The translations under genes were made by a program, and so were the position numbers. The notes below the pieces were generated by a model. That model saw only the letters and a program-made list of their open reading frames with translations, was not told where the DNA came from and searched no databases. A DNA stretch of 64,000 nt from Sialis fuliginosa. Its lineage: Eukaryota > Arthropoda > Insecta > Megaloptera > Sialidae. Location: positions 31,071,098 to 31,135,097 of the forward strand of contig OY540812.1 of assembly GCA_961205875.1 (NCBI GenBank), given 5' to 3'. Positions 32,801 through 43,946 of the stretch are shown piece after piece; the first letter of the stretch is position 1, and the number at the start of each line of letters is the position of its first letter.

Positions 32801-33044
32801 AAAACCCCTTGTGTGGGGTTGATTCTTATATTTTGTTTCAGGCCTTAAATATGTTACTCCACCTCTGTACCGATCCAAGCAGATATGTGTTATTTATTCG
32901 ATTTTACTTCAGTACCATTCTTGAAATTCGTTTGATTTATTTTATAGATTATTGTAATCCTTCAATTCTACACTTTTATTAATGATTTAGAATATCTTAT
33001 TTCTATCTGCCATTTATTTAAAAGTATGTATCAACCATATTATA
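32801..33044. other. Undefined AT-rich stretch
   Basis: No supported feature. Confidence 0.4.
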
Positions 33045-33235
33045 CAGGGTGGATAAGAAACTATCAATCACAATTCCATATACAGAGTGGAGTCATATCA
33101 GGTGGAACAAACTTGAACAGTTGATCGAAAAAAATATCTCAAGCAAAAAAGTTAATATAAACATGTGTCCGGAAACTCTTCGTGAGGGAGCTACAGGCCC
33201 CCAAAGATTTTGCCTAAAATTAGTTTTTATTTAAT
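33045..33235. repeat. One-ended CAGGGTGG repeat
   Basis: TTATACAGGGTGGATAAGAA is a typical tip, and CATATACAGAGTGGAGTC follows 35 bases later. CATGTGTCCGGAAACTCTTC resembles 4160-4200. No matching right end was found. Confidence 0.45.
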
Positions 33236-33379
33236 ATCTGGAGAACCCATTATGATACAGTAATGAAATTCAATTTTCAATTTAGTATTAATACGTGTTA
33301 TCGATTACCAGTATCAATTTATATACACATAAAAAATATACATTTTTTTATGCGGTCCTTCAATAGGTAGGTATACACA

Positions 33380-33586
33380 TTTTTTTGTTTAATACAATTT
33401 TCTTAGTTCAGATCGGACCGGGTTTAATTTTTGTTTGTAATATTCGGACCAGATCGGATCGGACCTTAGTATAAGCCAGACCGGGTCGGATCGGACCTTA
33501 ATATAAATAGTATAAATCGGACCGGGCTAGCCTAAAGCGAGAATAGTGTGAATCGTACCGTCTAATCTTCGCCCACCACTGCAATC
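33380..33586. mobile_element. Possible hAT end with GGATCGGACC iterations
   Basis: AGATCGGACCGGG, AGATCGGATCGGACC, GGTCGGATCGGACC and AATCGGACCGGG repeat every few dozen bases and lead to CTTCGCCCACCACTG, which looks like a hAT tip in reverse (CAGTGGTGGGC). The opposite end is not visible, so it is probably truncated. Confidence 0.5.
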
Positions 33587-33649
33587 TTAAATGAAACAAA
33601 CTTCTTCTAAACAACCCTGTTAAGAGGGCTGTATTTTTATTTAAATCAA

Positions 33650-33835
33650 TAAATACATTTTTTTTAAATAAATATATTACATCAAATATATTATGTTGGC
33701 GGTCGCTTAACCCGCCATAGGACTCTATTCATTATTTTAACTATATAAACGATATATTAACTTAAATTATTATTATTTTTTTTTTTTATATTACTATTAT
33801 ATCTGAAAAAAAATTTATTCATATTTATCTAATCT
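33650..33835 (-). other. Probable LINE 3' UTR
   Basis: This lies directly downstream of the LINE coding remnant on the minus strand. It holds a conspicuous GGCGGGTTAAGCGACCGCC hairpin (about 33698-33716) in an AT-rich tail, plausible as a 3' recognition structure. The true end is not defined. Confidence 0.4.
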
Positions 33836-34413
33836 TCATTTTTTCTTTGAAAACTTCGCTAGTGCATCAAATTTGGTACAGTCGTACGAAAATCTTTCAT
33901 GGAACCGGATTTCTGTGACATCTTCTCCTAATAAATGGTTAATTTCAGTTCTTTCACTCTGGTACAATGGGCATGCAAGTGTATCTTCTGCACCCTGGCA
34001 AACTTGACAATCACCACTCTGTGCCTTGCCAATTCGCTGTAGATGATAGTTAAATTCACCGTTCCCTGTGAATATTTCGGCAAGACTTCTTGTGAATTTT
34101 GGTCTTTCGTATAAATATGCAGCAGCATTTGGTACGAACAGGAATGTCACTCTTCCCTTGGTCGAATTTAGCTACTCTCTCCTCCATCTTTGTATAATAT
34201 ATTCGTGGATGGCGTCCTTAACCTTTATTATGTTAAAATTGTAATCCACCATCCGGAATTCTCTGTCGTAGACTTTTATTTCATTAGATAATTTTATTTT
34301 AGCGACAGCCATTCTCATAATTACCATTTTGTCCAGCGGTATCTCACCAGCCAATACAGCAGATGCCTCATTAGACACAGAACAGTATAAGCTGGTCATG
34401 TATCTGAAACAGA
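33836..34413 (-). pseudogene. LINE ORF2 C-terminus: RT thumb region and cysteine motif
   Basis: The minus strand reads SLYCSVSNEASAVLAGEIPL then DKMV and VKDAIHEYIIQRWRRE, an in-frame TAG at about 34172-34174, then LNSTKGRVTFLFVPN and FTGNGEFNYHLQRIGKAQSG followed by DCQVCQGAEDTLACPLYQSE. SVSNEAS-VLAGE-PLD is the usual text just after the reverse transcriptase domain of R1/I/Jockey-type elements. GxGxFxxYLxRI plus C-x2-C plus CPLY is the C-terminal cysteine motif. The motif is shortened and lacks its histidine. Upstream reverse transcriptase is absent. The homology starts just after a TTTATAGTCTGTTTCAG sequence that could act as a splice acceptor. Confidence 0.8.
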
Positions 34414-35012
34414 CTATAAATTTTAATAATATTAACACGTTATAAGTGTTATAACGATGATTTGTCAAACAATACTGAAATGAAATATCAAAATAAATTT
34501 CAAATATAGCCATCATATCACTCCTATTGAAAATGGTGAAAAAAATATTGGTTTAAAATTAATAGTGAATATATTTGTATGTTCATATCCTTTGTTTAAA
34601 TTGAATTACAAACAAAAACGTTCATTATAATAAAGCTAGCATGTTACAAAATAAATTACCATTAATAATACTCTAAAATCAATTTCAATATTGACAAATG
34701 TCAGTCATTTGTGTAATACATATACGTCACACGAGAACTCGATAGCTACCGGAAAAATAGGCGTCCGTTTCAGGCGTTTTCCCAAAAGTCAACACAGTAT
34801 TTGTCATGTCGTTGTGTGCATACACGAGTTGGCACTCTTATATTATTTTTATAAGTTATTATTTCCGTTTAATGTATTACCGAATCAACTTTTGCATGTT
34901 TAAATGCTATTATGGAGAAGTGATTATTTGTTTGACAAGGGTGATTATTATTTTATTTAATTAATGAACGTATTAGGTAATTTATACAGAGTGTGTCAAT
35001 AGTACGTATTTC
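34414..35012. other. Undefined AT-rich stretch
   Basis: No further LINE homology and no other repeat was recognised here. Confidence 0.4.
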
Positions 35013-35015
35013 TAA

Positions 35016-36196
35016 AGGTGGCTATACACGTAACTGCAAACATGACAAGCATGCATGATCCATCTTTTTGTACAAGCACGCACAATAGACATGATGCCTA
35101 ATTTTTAAAAACTATTTTATTATTATCTTACGTGTCTCTTATTTCCAAAAAATGCTTATTTCTGCAGAAAATAAAGATTTAATCACAAAAAACTAATTTT
35201 GAATTTGACGCCAAAACGCTCGCAGGTGTCATGGTGCATTTTTGACGTCACACCTATGTAAACACTCCTTGTCAACTATAATAAATTCTTGTTCCATCGC
35301 TAATGTTTCTCGGTTTTACTTTTGGTAACACAAAACTGAGCAAATTGATAATTTAAAACCACAAAATAATTTATAAACAGTGCAGATATTAATGAAACAA
35401 AAATTACGTTTACGTAGCCGTGACGTCATCCACTCTGACTGGTGTTTTATCAAACATGGCGGATTGCTGTATTTTGCGTTTTCATTTTATCAAAAATATT
35501 AATCTCGTTTTTAATATAAAAATAAATTCATTTTTTAGAATCTTTTTAACTTATTTCATTATTTAAAATCATAATTTCAGTGATACTTTGTTACTGGCAT
35601 AATGCCTATTTCCCTGACACCACCACTCGGTACAAGTGTGCTTAAACAAGCGCCAGTTTGTAGTTGGACTATGTTAAGCTCGGACGACAATGCGCTCACT
35701 TTGGCTGCTTTTTACCTTGTCCACAAGAGGAAAACGCGAAAGCAGAAACGTAGTATGTGCATGTGGTGTAAAGAGTGGTTAATGAAAAAAAAACCTATGC
35801 CCACATTAAGTTACTGAGTGAGTTGAAGATATATCCGCGTGATTGGCATAATTATCTCAGAATGAATGAAGAAACTTATTTGAACCTTTTGTCACTCGTA
35901 ACACCTTTAATTAAAAAAAAGATACGATCATGAGAGAATCTTTAACTCCCCACGAAAGATTAATAGCAACATTGCGATTTGCTCGTACAGACCTGCGCGT
36001 CTTTGATACACACGTTTAGTTTCGCTTGTGCAACGCGGCTTGTTCAAGCTTGCATGATTCATATTCAATCAATCTTCAAGCGGCTTGTACAGTTAAAATA
36101 CTTGCGTAAAATTATCCTACAGACGCTACAGATTGCTTGTACAAAAAGATGGATCGTGCATGCTTATCAAGCTTGCAATTACGTGTGTAGCCATCT
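35016..36196. mobile_element. PIF/Harbinger-type transposon remnant, TSD TAA
   Basis: Inverted ends of about 60 bases (AGGTGGCTATACACGTAACT at the left, AATTACGTGTGTAGCCATCT at the right) share the internal block GATCCATCTTTTTGTACAAG and its complement. TAA flanks both sides (35013-35015, 36197-36199), the TWA target of PIF/Harbinger. A transposase fragment lies inside (35671-35990). At 1181 bp the element is internally deleted and cannot be autonomous. Confidence 0.88.
35671..35990 (+). pseudogene. Harbinger transposase (HARBI1-like), N-terminal part
   Basis: Translation gives MLSSDDNALTLAAFYLVHKR, then RSMCMWCKEWL, then after a frame change at an A-run near 35785 YAHIKLLSELKIYPRDWHNY with LRMNEETYLNLLSLVTPLIK, then after a second change at the A-run near 35920 MRESLTPHERLIATLRFA. 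The succession W-V-x-EWL, LL-EL, F-x-Y-LRM, LL-V-P-I and L-P-ERL-TLRFLATG is the known N-terminal half of HARBI1-type transposases. The catalytic DDE half is missing. There are two frame breaks, both in A-runs. Normal length is about 350-400 residues, and about 105 are recognisable. Confidence 0.8.
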
Positions 36197-36209
36197 TAAG
36201 TGCGTATAT

Positions 36210-36639
36210 TGGATAATACCTCAGAATAATCAATAGACACTTAACTATAAAACAGTTTAATTTGATGACAATCGACCAATGGGTATCAAAAGGATGGACA
36301 ATTAAACTAATTATTAGTGTAACTTTTTACATTACTGCTTTAAATTGTTTACAATTTTACGATTCTTTATTTAATAACTTTTGTATCGTAGTACTTATCA
36401 TTTTGTAATCATTAGCAAGTGTCTCTGGTTGCCCATTACTGGTTTTACTTTGTTCATTACTAGAAAAAAAACATAAATAAAATAAAAGGCTATAATTAAA
36501 AATATATATATTAGCGGACTTTGGTAATTAAATTGATTTGATAAAGTGGTACTTGTTTTATTAGTAACATGAGTTCATGAGAATTACAAAAATAATGTAT
36601 ACCTTGCTCTTAAAGCGGCAAAGACTGGTGCTAGTATCT
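36210..36639. mobile_element. GTACTGG-family MITE, copy D (left end missing)
   Basis: AATCAATAGACACTTAACTA, TGATGACAATCGACCAATGG, ATTAGCAAGTGTC, CCCATTACTGGTTTTACTTT, ACATGAGTTCATGAGAATTA and the right TIR AAGACTGGTGCTAGTATCT match copy B in order. It abuts the Harbinger remnant, whose insertion may have removed or displaced the left end. Confidence 0.82.
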
Positions 36640-36645
36640 TATCTA

Positions 36646-37125
36646 GAGATACTCATAGTACCTAATCGTTACCAAATTTTATTCAGATTTTGCCTTCTGC
36701 AGGTACCATTTTTGAGTTAGGAAAAAAATAGGGTCAAATTCTACTGATTGAGATCTACATTTTGACACCCCACACACCTTGGTATATAATTTTTTTATTT
36801 GCTTTAAAGCCTCCTACAGGCGCCATTAGAAGAAAATACGAAAGAGGGTCAAATTCCACTGGTTTAGTAATACATTTTGATGTGCCTTATTGTTAGTATA
36901 AAAAAAATATTTTTTTTATCTAGCTTTAACTCCTTAGCGCCCCCCCTGAAAAATTATTTTTTCAACAAATTTATAAATCTTTTACTAGAGGGCGTCATTT
37001 TACATATTCACTAAAAATTTTAAGTTTCTAGTTTATGTAGTTTACGAGATATTTTGCTTTGACTGAAAAGAACGGATGAACGGACGACAAAGTAAGATTA
37101 ATAAAGTTTCTTCGGAACTCTAAAA
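36646..37125. repeat. GATCTACATTTTGACACC / CGGAACTCT repeat
   Basis: TTCTACTGATTGAGATCTAC, the TTTTGACACCCCAC word, CTACAGGCGCCATTAG, AACTCCTTAGCGCCCCC and GTTTCTTCGGAACTC characterise a repeat also seen in pieces at 21510, 22630-22870 and 37200-37270. Two similar internal blocks (GGTCAAATTCTACTG and GGTCAAATTCCACTG) are about 110 bases apart. Confidence 0.5.
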
Positions 37126-37130
37126 ATGTA

Positions 37131-37158
37131 CTTATTTATTTATTTATTTATTTATTAA
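37131..37158. repeat. (TTTA)n microsatellite
   Basis: Seven consecutive TTTA-phase units interrupt the repeat; after them, GTTTACGAAATATTTTGCG repeats the block at about 37040. Confidence 0.9.
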
Positions 37159-38030
37159 AACAAATATTTGCTACCCCCCATTAGGCGCGCGGATTACAGG
37201 CTTTTATAGTTTACGAAATATTTTGCGTTGGCTGAAAAGGACGAATGACAAAATGAGAACTCCAAAAATACTTGTTTTGATGCATTTTGTTTAAAGGGCT
37301 TTACTACAAAACGATTAATTGAAATGATTAAAAATTTTAACACGTTAAACTAAACTATATTAAAAACATTTTGATTTCATTCCAAAGTTTGCGTGATTGA
37401 TAATTCCGGAGTTCTATGTTGCCAAACATTAGACATTATTTTTCATTCTAAAGATATTACTTGTGGCAATAAAATTGAGATTTATTTTTGCTAAGGGAAT
37501 AAAACTCGCACGCTACTGATTGTCAGTAAAAGCGGAACTGCCGCGACCTAAACGGAACATATATTAGATCTCCGTGTGTACGAAACAAACAAATTTGCAA
37601 AAGGGAATAAACCGTGGGACGCTACTGATTATCGAATCTTCTTCATCAAACGCTGTCTTTGTCACGCATCGGTCACGTGGCATATTTACTTTAAATGTTG
37701 TAGGTCTAATTTCCCACCGGGCCCCAACGCCGTCCCTTTCTGTGTCCCAACAATGTATCTCACAAATGTAACTCGCAGATGCAGATGGGAACTTTTTCAA
37801 ATAAGACTTTGAAGTGCCATGAATAGAATCATAAATTCAAAATTTCTCAAATTAAAACTAAATTGCCTTTTTCTCGATTCAATGGAAATGTTTTACTGCC
37901 TTTAAACGTGTGTGATATCTTCTTCAGTATCTTCGATGATCGATTTTAACGATTCATATCAACTCGGGTTTAAAAATAAACAAAGCCAAAAAAATAGACT
38001 TTTTTAACTTAAGCTTAAGCTCTTACTCGA
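37159..38030. other. Unassigned stretch with open frames on both strands
   Basis: GGGAATAAAACTCGCACGCT (37494) and GGGAATAAACCGTGGGACGC (37602) form an imperfect direct repeat about 108 bases apart. Across 37564-37812 the DNA is richer in GC and open in three frames (65-78 codons, two plus and one minus). None resembles a known protein. No TIR found. Confidence 0.35.
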
Positions 38031-38132
38031 TGAATAATAAAAAAACTTTTTAAGAAAAAAAATATAACTGACTTAAAAAAAACTGCACCCGCACAATTCT
38101 CCTTCATTAGAATCGGTAGCTGTTTTACAACA

Positions 38133-38935
38133 AACGTTGTGAGCTCTATTATAGGAATTTTAATGCTCTACATAAAAAATTCTATACATTTTTCACTTAA
38201 CATGTGTCGTTCTAGAGATATCTTGAAAAAATAAAAATATTTTGGAATGTCTTATACACGATTTTGATGATATTGAAATGGAACCGTTCTCAAGTCAAAC
38301 CCAACCATCCAACCAAGTTTCAATTATATCGGTTCAGTGATTCATGAGTTATACGTGTGACAAGGATTCCGGGAACAGACAGACAGACACGGAACGAAAA
38401 GTGTTTGTCTTGACATGAAATAGAAAGATCAATTTGAAATTTTGAAATCGGAGAACAATTTTTTCGTCTTATTTTAAGGGGGCAGACCCAGTTGGAACTT
38501 CCAAAAAAAAGCTCTTTTTAGGATTTTTTTTGGATGTTGAAAGTCAAAGTTCTTTATTCGACTAAAATTTCACTCGCATTTTCGGCTATACAAAAAAATC
38601 GTCCGGAGGACAATTATGTATAGAATGTGAGAATAATTTCACACCAATCGGCAAAGCCGTTCTCAAGTTACAGTGATCACCAACTTCGAAAACATGGTTT
38701 CGAGAAAAACGCGTTAAAGTTTTGAGTACGATTTGCATGCAGATAAAAAATTTGTTTTGGAACTTACACTGAATCGTCTATTCCAGGACATTTATCTGAA
38801 ATTTTCAGAGAATACTTTTGAAATATTCTACTTTGAGAAAATGCAAAAAAATGGATTTTTTCAAAATTCTAAGTGGGTCTGCCCCATTAAAATGATCACA
38901 AAGTTTCTCGTATCTTCGATATTGCGAGGAAGCAA
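38133..38935 (+). mobile_element. GCTTCCTCG-family repeat, copy e, with TTAA element inside
   Basis: Starts in the ACAACAAACGTTGTGAGCTC region and lacks the left end, then CATGTGTCGTTCTAGAGATA, CAAGTTTCAATTATATCGGT, GTGATTCATGAGTTATACGT, the GACAGACAGACACGGAACGA block and the intact right end CTTCGATATTGCGAGGAAGC. It is split at 38478-38886. Confidence 0.82.
38478..38886. mobile_element. TTAA-target MITE with GGGGCAGACCCA ends
   Basis: GGGGGCAGACCCAGTT and AAGTGGGTCTGCCCCA are near-perfect inverted ends, each next to TTAA (38474-38477, 38887-38890). Removing the 409-bp insert restores the host repeat across the site. A TTAA target fits piggyBac or Kolobok. The frame at 38733-38990 crosses the boundary and is not a gene. 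Confidence 0.88.
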
Positions 38936-39633
38936 TATTTGTCTCTCGAATTCTCCTTCGGATATTACGTATAAAAAATATTTTTCTTAAAGATATTGTT
39001 TATCAAAAAAAGATGATTTATGAGTGAAAAAAATCTGAACGGATATAATACAATAGTGCCATCTTGTGGAATAGTGAGGTACCTTAGAGAATTACACATC
39101 AAAACATTTCAAAGAAAACATTGCTAAAATATTATATGATGCGAACGTGAGGGTATAAAATCATATGATGTATAGTATAGGTATAGATTTTTAATATAAT
39201 TTAAAGTAAATGTTTTTATAAATTTTACTTATAAGCTTTTAAGAAATATGAATGTAAAATTGCTGTATTTGTTTAGTGAAAAAGTTATTTTAGGTAAATT
39301 GTATATTTTACAATTTTTTTTACAAAATAATTTGTATTTGTTAGGTTCATAAAAGAAATAAAAAATTATTATTTAATAATCAAATATAATTGTAATTTGC
39401 AAGAATATTTTATAATTTGTGGAAATCTGTAACCAAATAAGCTACATTTTGTTCGATATGAGTCATATATGTATATACCATTTTAATCAGTATTTCAAGT
39501 CGCACTGGATGGTATATTCAAAATAGCCCTACGATAGACAATATGCCGCGTGTATTACAGTAAAATCACTGTTATTTTCATTAAATTCAAAGAAAACTCT
39601 TAATAAGGGACAACACAAATCACAATGGGCACT
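38936..39633. other. Undefined AT-rich stretch
   Basis: No supported feature. Confidence 0.4.
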
Positions 39634-40207
39634 ATGCACAGTGCTTTCTTGTGCTTTTATCAAATGTAGTTAATTATTGAACAATTTAAATAAAAATAAA
39701 AAACCGAAAAAGACGCACCTGATTATTTTTTCGTATATTTTTTATTTTTTTGACAATTTCAATTTAAATCTAAATTTATGCAAACGTCAAAATGACATTT
39801 AATATATCAAAGTAAATATCAATATAAAAAAATAACGCTTTTTTTATATGATAGGAAATTGAATACTTTACAAAAAAGATTCGTAACATATTGTGTCGTT
39901 ATTGAGATATCCTGAAAAAATAAATATTTTTGGATGTCATCCCTCCCCCTTACACACGATTTTGATATTTTGATATGAGACAGTCATCAAGTCAGATCCA
40001 ATCACCCAACCAAGTTTCATTAATATCGGTTCAATGGTTCATGAGTTATGCGTATGATAAGGGTTCAGGGGACAGACAGACACAGAACGAAAAGTGTTTA
40101 TCTTGACCGAAAACGGAAAGATCAATTTAAAATTTTGAAAACAGAAAACAATTTTTTTGTCTCATTTTAAAACGATCACAAAGCTTCTCGTATCTTCGTT
40201 ATTGCGA
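39634..40207 (+). mobile_element. GCTTCCTCG-family repeat, copy f
   Basis: TATGCACAGTGCTTTCTTGT, CAAACGTCAAAATGACATTT, GAAATTGAATACTTTACAAA, CCCTCCCCCTTACACACGAT, GGTTCATGAGTTATGCGTAT and TCTCGTATCTTCGTTATTGC follow the consensus order with internal deletions. Both tips are mutated. Confidence 0.85.
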
Positions 40208-40784
40208 TGATAATTGTTTCCTCTCCGACGATTGTTTTTTTTCCGACTGGATGAAATTTATACAAAATATCCACAAATGATACCTCTAAACCTTCCTCGT
40301 GAAACACTCTATCCATTAATGAAAACCGGAATAAAATCCGTTCAGTTATGGAGAAAATAATGCACACCCAAGCAGACCCTGCGAAGGACTTTTCTTTATA
40401 CTATGTATAGATAAATTTTACTTTAATTATGGATTTTAAAGATTCATATCAAATTGTAATTTACATTTAATTTTATTACATCAATTTAAATTACATTACA
40501 GAAAAAGCAGCATAATTTGACTTGGTAAAACTAATTTCCTATTTTTACGTTCAATTCTTGCATATTTTATAATTAAAATTAAAAACTTTATTTTCAAATA
40601 AAACTTTTACAACCCAGAAAAAAACATTTTACGACAGCACGTAGAGTAATTATTGATAATAACATAAACCGAGACTCGCAACGAGACTCTTGTTAAATTG
40701 ATACCGCCTCGGTTTCGTCTCATTTGAATTTAATTCAATCTCGTATCGGTGTAAATTAATTATAGAATAAAGATTATTATTAAC
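40208..40784. other. Undefined stretch
   Basis: Around 40665-40755 some GAGACTCG / CTCGGTTTCG words are loosely mirrored. Nothing firm. Confidence 0.35.
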
Positions 40785-41025
40785 TAGCTGTTAGGTAAAT
40801 AATACAGATAGATAATACAGATTTCTTTATGATACTTAGTGTCCGACCGAAGGTCAGTTTTCGGCCGAAGCCGAAGCCGAAAAATTTTTTTTTCGTCTTT
40901 AATTTTTAAAAATTGATACAAATATAATAAATCTCCCTGCCGAATTTCAGTGGTTTAGCCGTGAAAATGTAATAGACAATCTGACAGACATACATTCTCT
41001 CGCATTTATAATATTAGTATGGATA
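40785..41025 (+). repeat. ACTAGCTG...TAATATTAGTATGGAT repeat
   Basis: Starts ACTAGCTGTTAGGTAAATAA, has the CGAAGGTCAGTTTTCGGCCG cluster, TGGTTTAGCCGTGAAAATG and a TCTGACAGACATAC word, and ends TTATAATATTAGTATGGAT. It shares head and tail with 18733-19053, so this may be a near-complete short member. Confidence 0.65.
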
Positions 41026-41046
41026 TTATTCATTATTTTACAATTA

Positions 41047-41840
41047 GTCGAGTCAATGAAGCTCGAAAATCGCCAATACTTCTGAACGCTTACACTGGTA
41101 GAAAGGTTGATTTGGACCAAGAAATTCTTGTTTTCTATATAACGAAAAATATATTTTCTTAATTTAAGAATATAGGTACTCTTAATCCAGAAAATTGTTG
41201 TTTCCATTTAAAGAAATATTGTTGAACGAAAACAATAATATACCTACTTGGATTAAGAATAAATTCTTATATTTAGAAAATATTGTTTTCGTTATATATA
41301 AAACAAGATTTTCTTGGCCCAAGTCACTTTTCTACCTGTGTAGAAACAGCACCGATTTTGATGTTTTTTTTTTTTAAATATTCGTTATGCCATGCTATTT
41401 GAAATCAGAAACATTCCAGCTGTCGGACTTAATTTCCCTCCCTATAATTTTTAAAAACTGTATAATTTACTGATTTCATATATTAAGTCCGATTTTCGAC
41501 GAGAAAATTTTACTTGGGGGGTTTTGGGGTCGCTGATTAAGAATACGTTGTCAAAATAAGGATTTTCCTAAAATATTTTTTACATTTTTTTGCTTTATTA
41601 AAAACTTTGCTAGAAATGTGTATTCTAGGCATTTCTTTGATTAAATTATCATTATTATTATTATTTTTATACATTTTTTTTTGGATTTTTTTAACAAAAA
41701 AAATACTTTTTTAAATCCGACGCGGGCTGGAATGCTTTTGATTTCAAATAGTATTATACATCGAATATTTAAAAAAAGAATTAATAAAAATCGGTGCTGT
41801 TTCTGAGGGTTCAGAAGTAAAAAACCTTCATTGACTCGAC
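41047..41840. mobile_element. Mariner-like MITE with GTCGAGTCAATGAAG ends
   Basis: GTCGAGTCAATGAAGC and CCTTCATTGACTCGAC are inverted ends flanked by TA. Further inside, GAAACAGCACCGATTTTGAT is mirrored by AAATCGGTGCTGTTTCTGAG and ATTTGAAATCAGAAACATTC by GAATGCTTTTGATTTCAAAT, so it is strongly fold-back in layout. A nested MITE occupies 41093-41340. A fragment of the family lies at 63686-63775. Confidence 0.82.
41093..41340. mobile_element. Nested palindromic MITE, CACTGGTAGAAA ends, TSD TA
   Basis: CACTGGTAGAAAGGTTGATT and AAGTCACTTTTCTACCTGTG are inverted ends with TA at 41091-41092 and 41341-41342. CCAAGAAATTCTTGTTTT, TTAATTTAAGAATATAGG and their mirror images fill the arms, so all 248 bases could fold. 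The host MITE continues on both sides. Confidence 0.85.
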
Positions 41841-42363
41841 TAAATATTAATATTCAGATCACAGTTACTGCTAGGTATTATTTTCACGTATTGATAATAA
41901 ATAATAATCTGTCTATGATTGTTAATACTCATATATATTACAAAGCTGTTCAATTAATGATACAATAATTAATTATTCAAGATAGCAACAGTTTAGGTAC
42001 AAATTTAAATCAATACATGATAACATGTATTTATACACGAACTATGTGCGATAAAACGTTAGTCGATACCGACGCGGTTTATATCCACAAACCATTGTTA
42101 CAATATTCAAATATATTTTTTTTCATTATTCATAAAAATTAATTGATAAAGAATCATTTTTTAGAGTAGTACCTTATATATTACATGTACGAGATATTTC
42201 AAGAGCACTAGAGGCCAATTAACTTCCTAATCATCCCTTTTTTCCCATTTTTTTGGATTCTTATTTTAATTCCCATAAAGTTTTATATTATTTATGTAAA
42301 TACAGTACAGTCTCTCTTAAGAAAATAATCACCCTTCTGGTCACTTTCCTCATCACTAGACAC
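41841..42363. other. Undefined AT-rich stretch
   Basis: No supported feature. Confidence 0.4.
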
Positions 42364-43000
42364 TAGAGTTGGGCATTTTAGTTCATGGCAGAGAGCGCTC
42401 CCTATAGTTCAATGGTCTTTAAGAACTAGTTCGTTCTTGTATTTTTAGTTCATAGTATTTTTCTCCGGACTATACGATGACAATTTATTGATTAAGATAC
42501 CTATATTGGATTGTTGAATTTTTAATGTATAATTAAATTTAATAAATTAATTTTTTAATTATTAATTTTGTATTACTTTTTTTCATAAAACAATAGAAAT
42601 ATAAACTGCTGCAATTTTTAATTCGTTATTAATTTATAGACAAGAGTGATATTTTTAAAAGTACATATATATTTCAAATAATCTTTTTTTTTTAATCGAA
42701 CCTTCGATATACCTATATAAAGATTTTGAAATATTTTCAATAATACATTATTTATTGTATTGTAATTTAAGCAATATATTTCAATTTCACTAAAATCTGT
42801 GATATTCCTTTTTGTTGATTGTCGTAAAATAATATAAAAATCACGTGCTTTTGACAGACATATTGCATTATTTTGAACAAAAAAAATTCAATATAATATA
42901 TCTTTAGTAAAATAAATTAAAAATTGGTAATAAAGTATTGAAAACGTAAATTATTAAACATAAAAATCGTACACAATCATTTTTAGAACAATGTATTTGT
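42364..43000. mobile_element. hAT copy, TAGAGTTGGGC family (right end missing)
   Basis: Begins TAGAGTTGGGCATTTTAGTT, then GAGAGCGCTCCCTATAGTTC, CTAGTTCGTTCTTG and TTCTCCGGACTATACGATGA, and follows the complete copy at 54273-55008 to the AAAAATCGTACACAATCATT block. The last 130 bases or so, including the right TIR, are absent. Confidence 0.8.
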
Positions 43001-43254
43001 TAATGTTTTGTAAATGTTGGACAAGATTGCGCACTCTTTCACGTTTTGATACTACGGACTCTTGTACTACAACTTTGAAACGTCACTAATACCGTATATT
43101 GAAAGGAATACTCAAATCACTCGGACAACAAATAGTTCGATAGTAATGTAACTAAAATAAATACGAAAAAGTAGCTTACCTTTCTAATCTTTAATACAAT
43201 CCTGTTTATAAAAATTCTAAATATTACATCGCAGTGGTCAAAATCACTTTTTAC
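43001..43254. other. Undefined stretch
   Basis: No supported feature. Confidence 0.35.
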
Positions 43255-43946
43255 TTTCTTGTACCCATGTATATGAAATATACATAGTATAAGTAAGTAT
43301 AGTGAAGCCGAGTTGTTTTAAAATCCGGATTTTGATGGAATTATCAATTTTGACCTTCCTTTAATCTATTCTGACTATTTTCGCCATGATGTCTGTGTGT
43401 CCGTCTGTCTGTCTGTCTGTAAGCGCTGTAAGTCAAATACTACAAATCGTAGAAGGATAAAATTTTATATTTAAAATAAATTTTTGTCTGGGAACAAAAC
43501 GTCCTATTTTTGAAGACGATCTTTCAACCGGATACGGATGTTTACCTACGTCGATTTTGAATTTTTAAAAATTGTAGGTAATATCAATATCTATAATTTA
43601 TGTTCTATTCATTTTTTCGAGAAAACGAATTTAAAAAAAATGTATTATAATTCAAATGATTCATAACAGATAAGGAATATCTGCCATGAGTGTTATGGGA
43701 CTTTCTTATACGTAATACTGAGATTGAACAGTGTGGGTGAGTCTTAGTAATTATATAAAAAAAATCTTTCTGGCTAAATCATAAATGTTGGAAAAAAATG
43801 TATGGAGAATAAATTATAGATAATAACACACTCGCCATTTCTTATCTAAAACATTTTTTTCTTATTTCAAAAATAATTCGAAAATTCAAAAATTGACAAG
43901 TAGTCCAGGCAACGTAGAATTTTTTACTGGTGTAAAATTAGGAAAA

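Noticed and set aside
33042-33235. Complete CAGGGTGG element
   Set aside because: Only the left tip is present; no mirrored tip was found downstream.
31871-33586. A 1.7-kb hAT between CAGTGGTGGAC (31871) and CCCACCACTG (33586)
   Set aside because: The flanking octamers do not match and the sequence just inside the two ends is unrelated.
38733-38990. 85-codon plus-strand frame
   Set aside because: It spans the border between the TTAA element and the host repeat copy.
40665-40755. Inverted-repeat element with GAGACTCG words
   Set aside because: The matches are short and spaced irregularly, with no ends or TSD.
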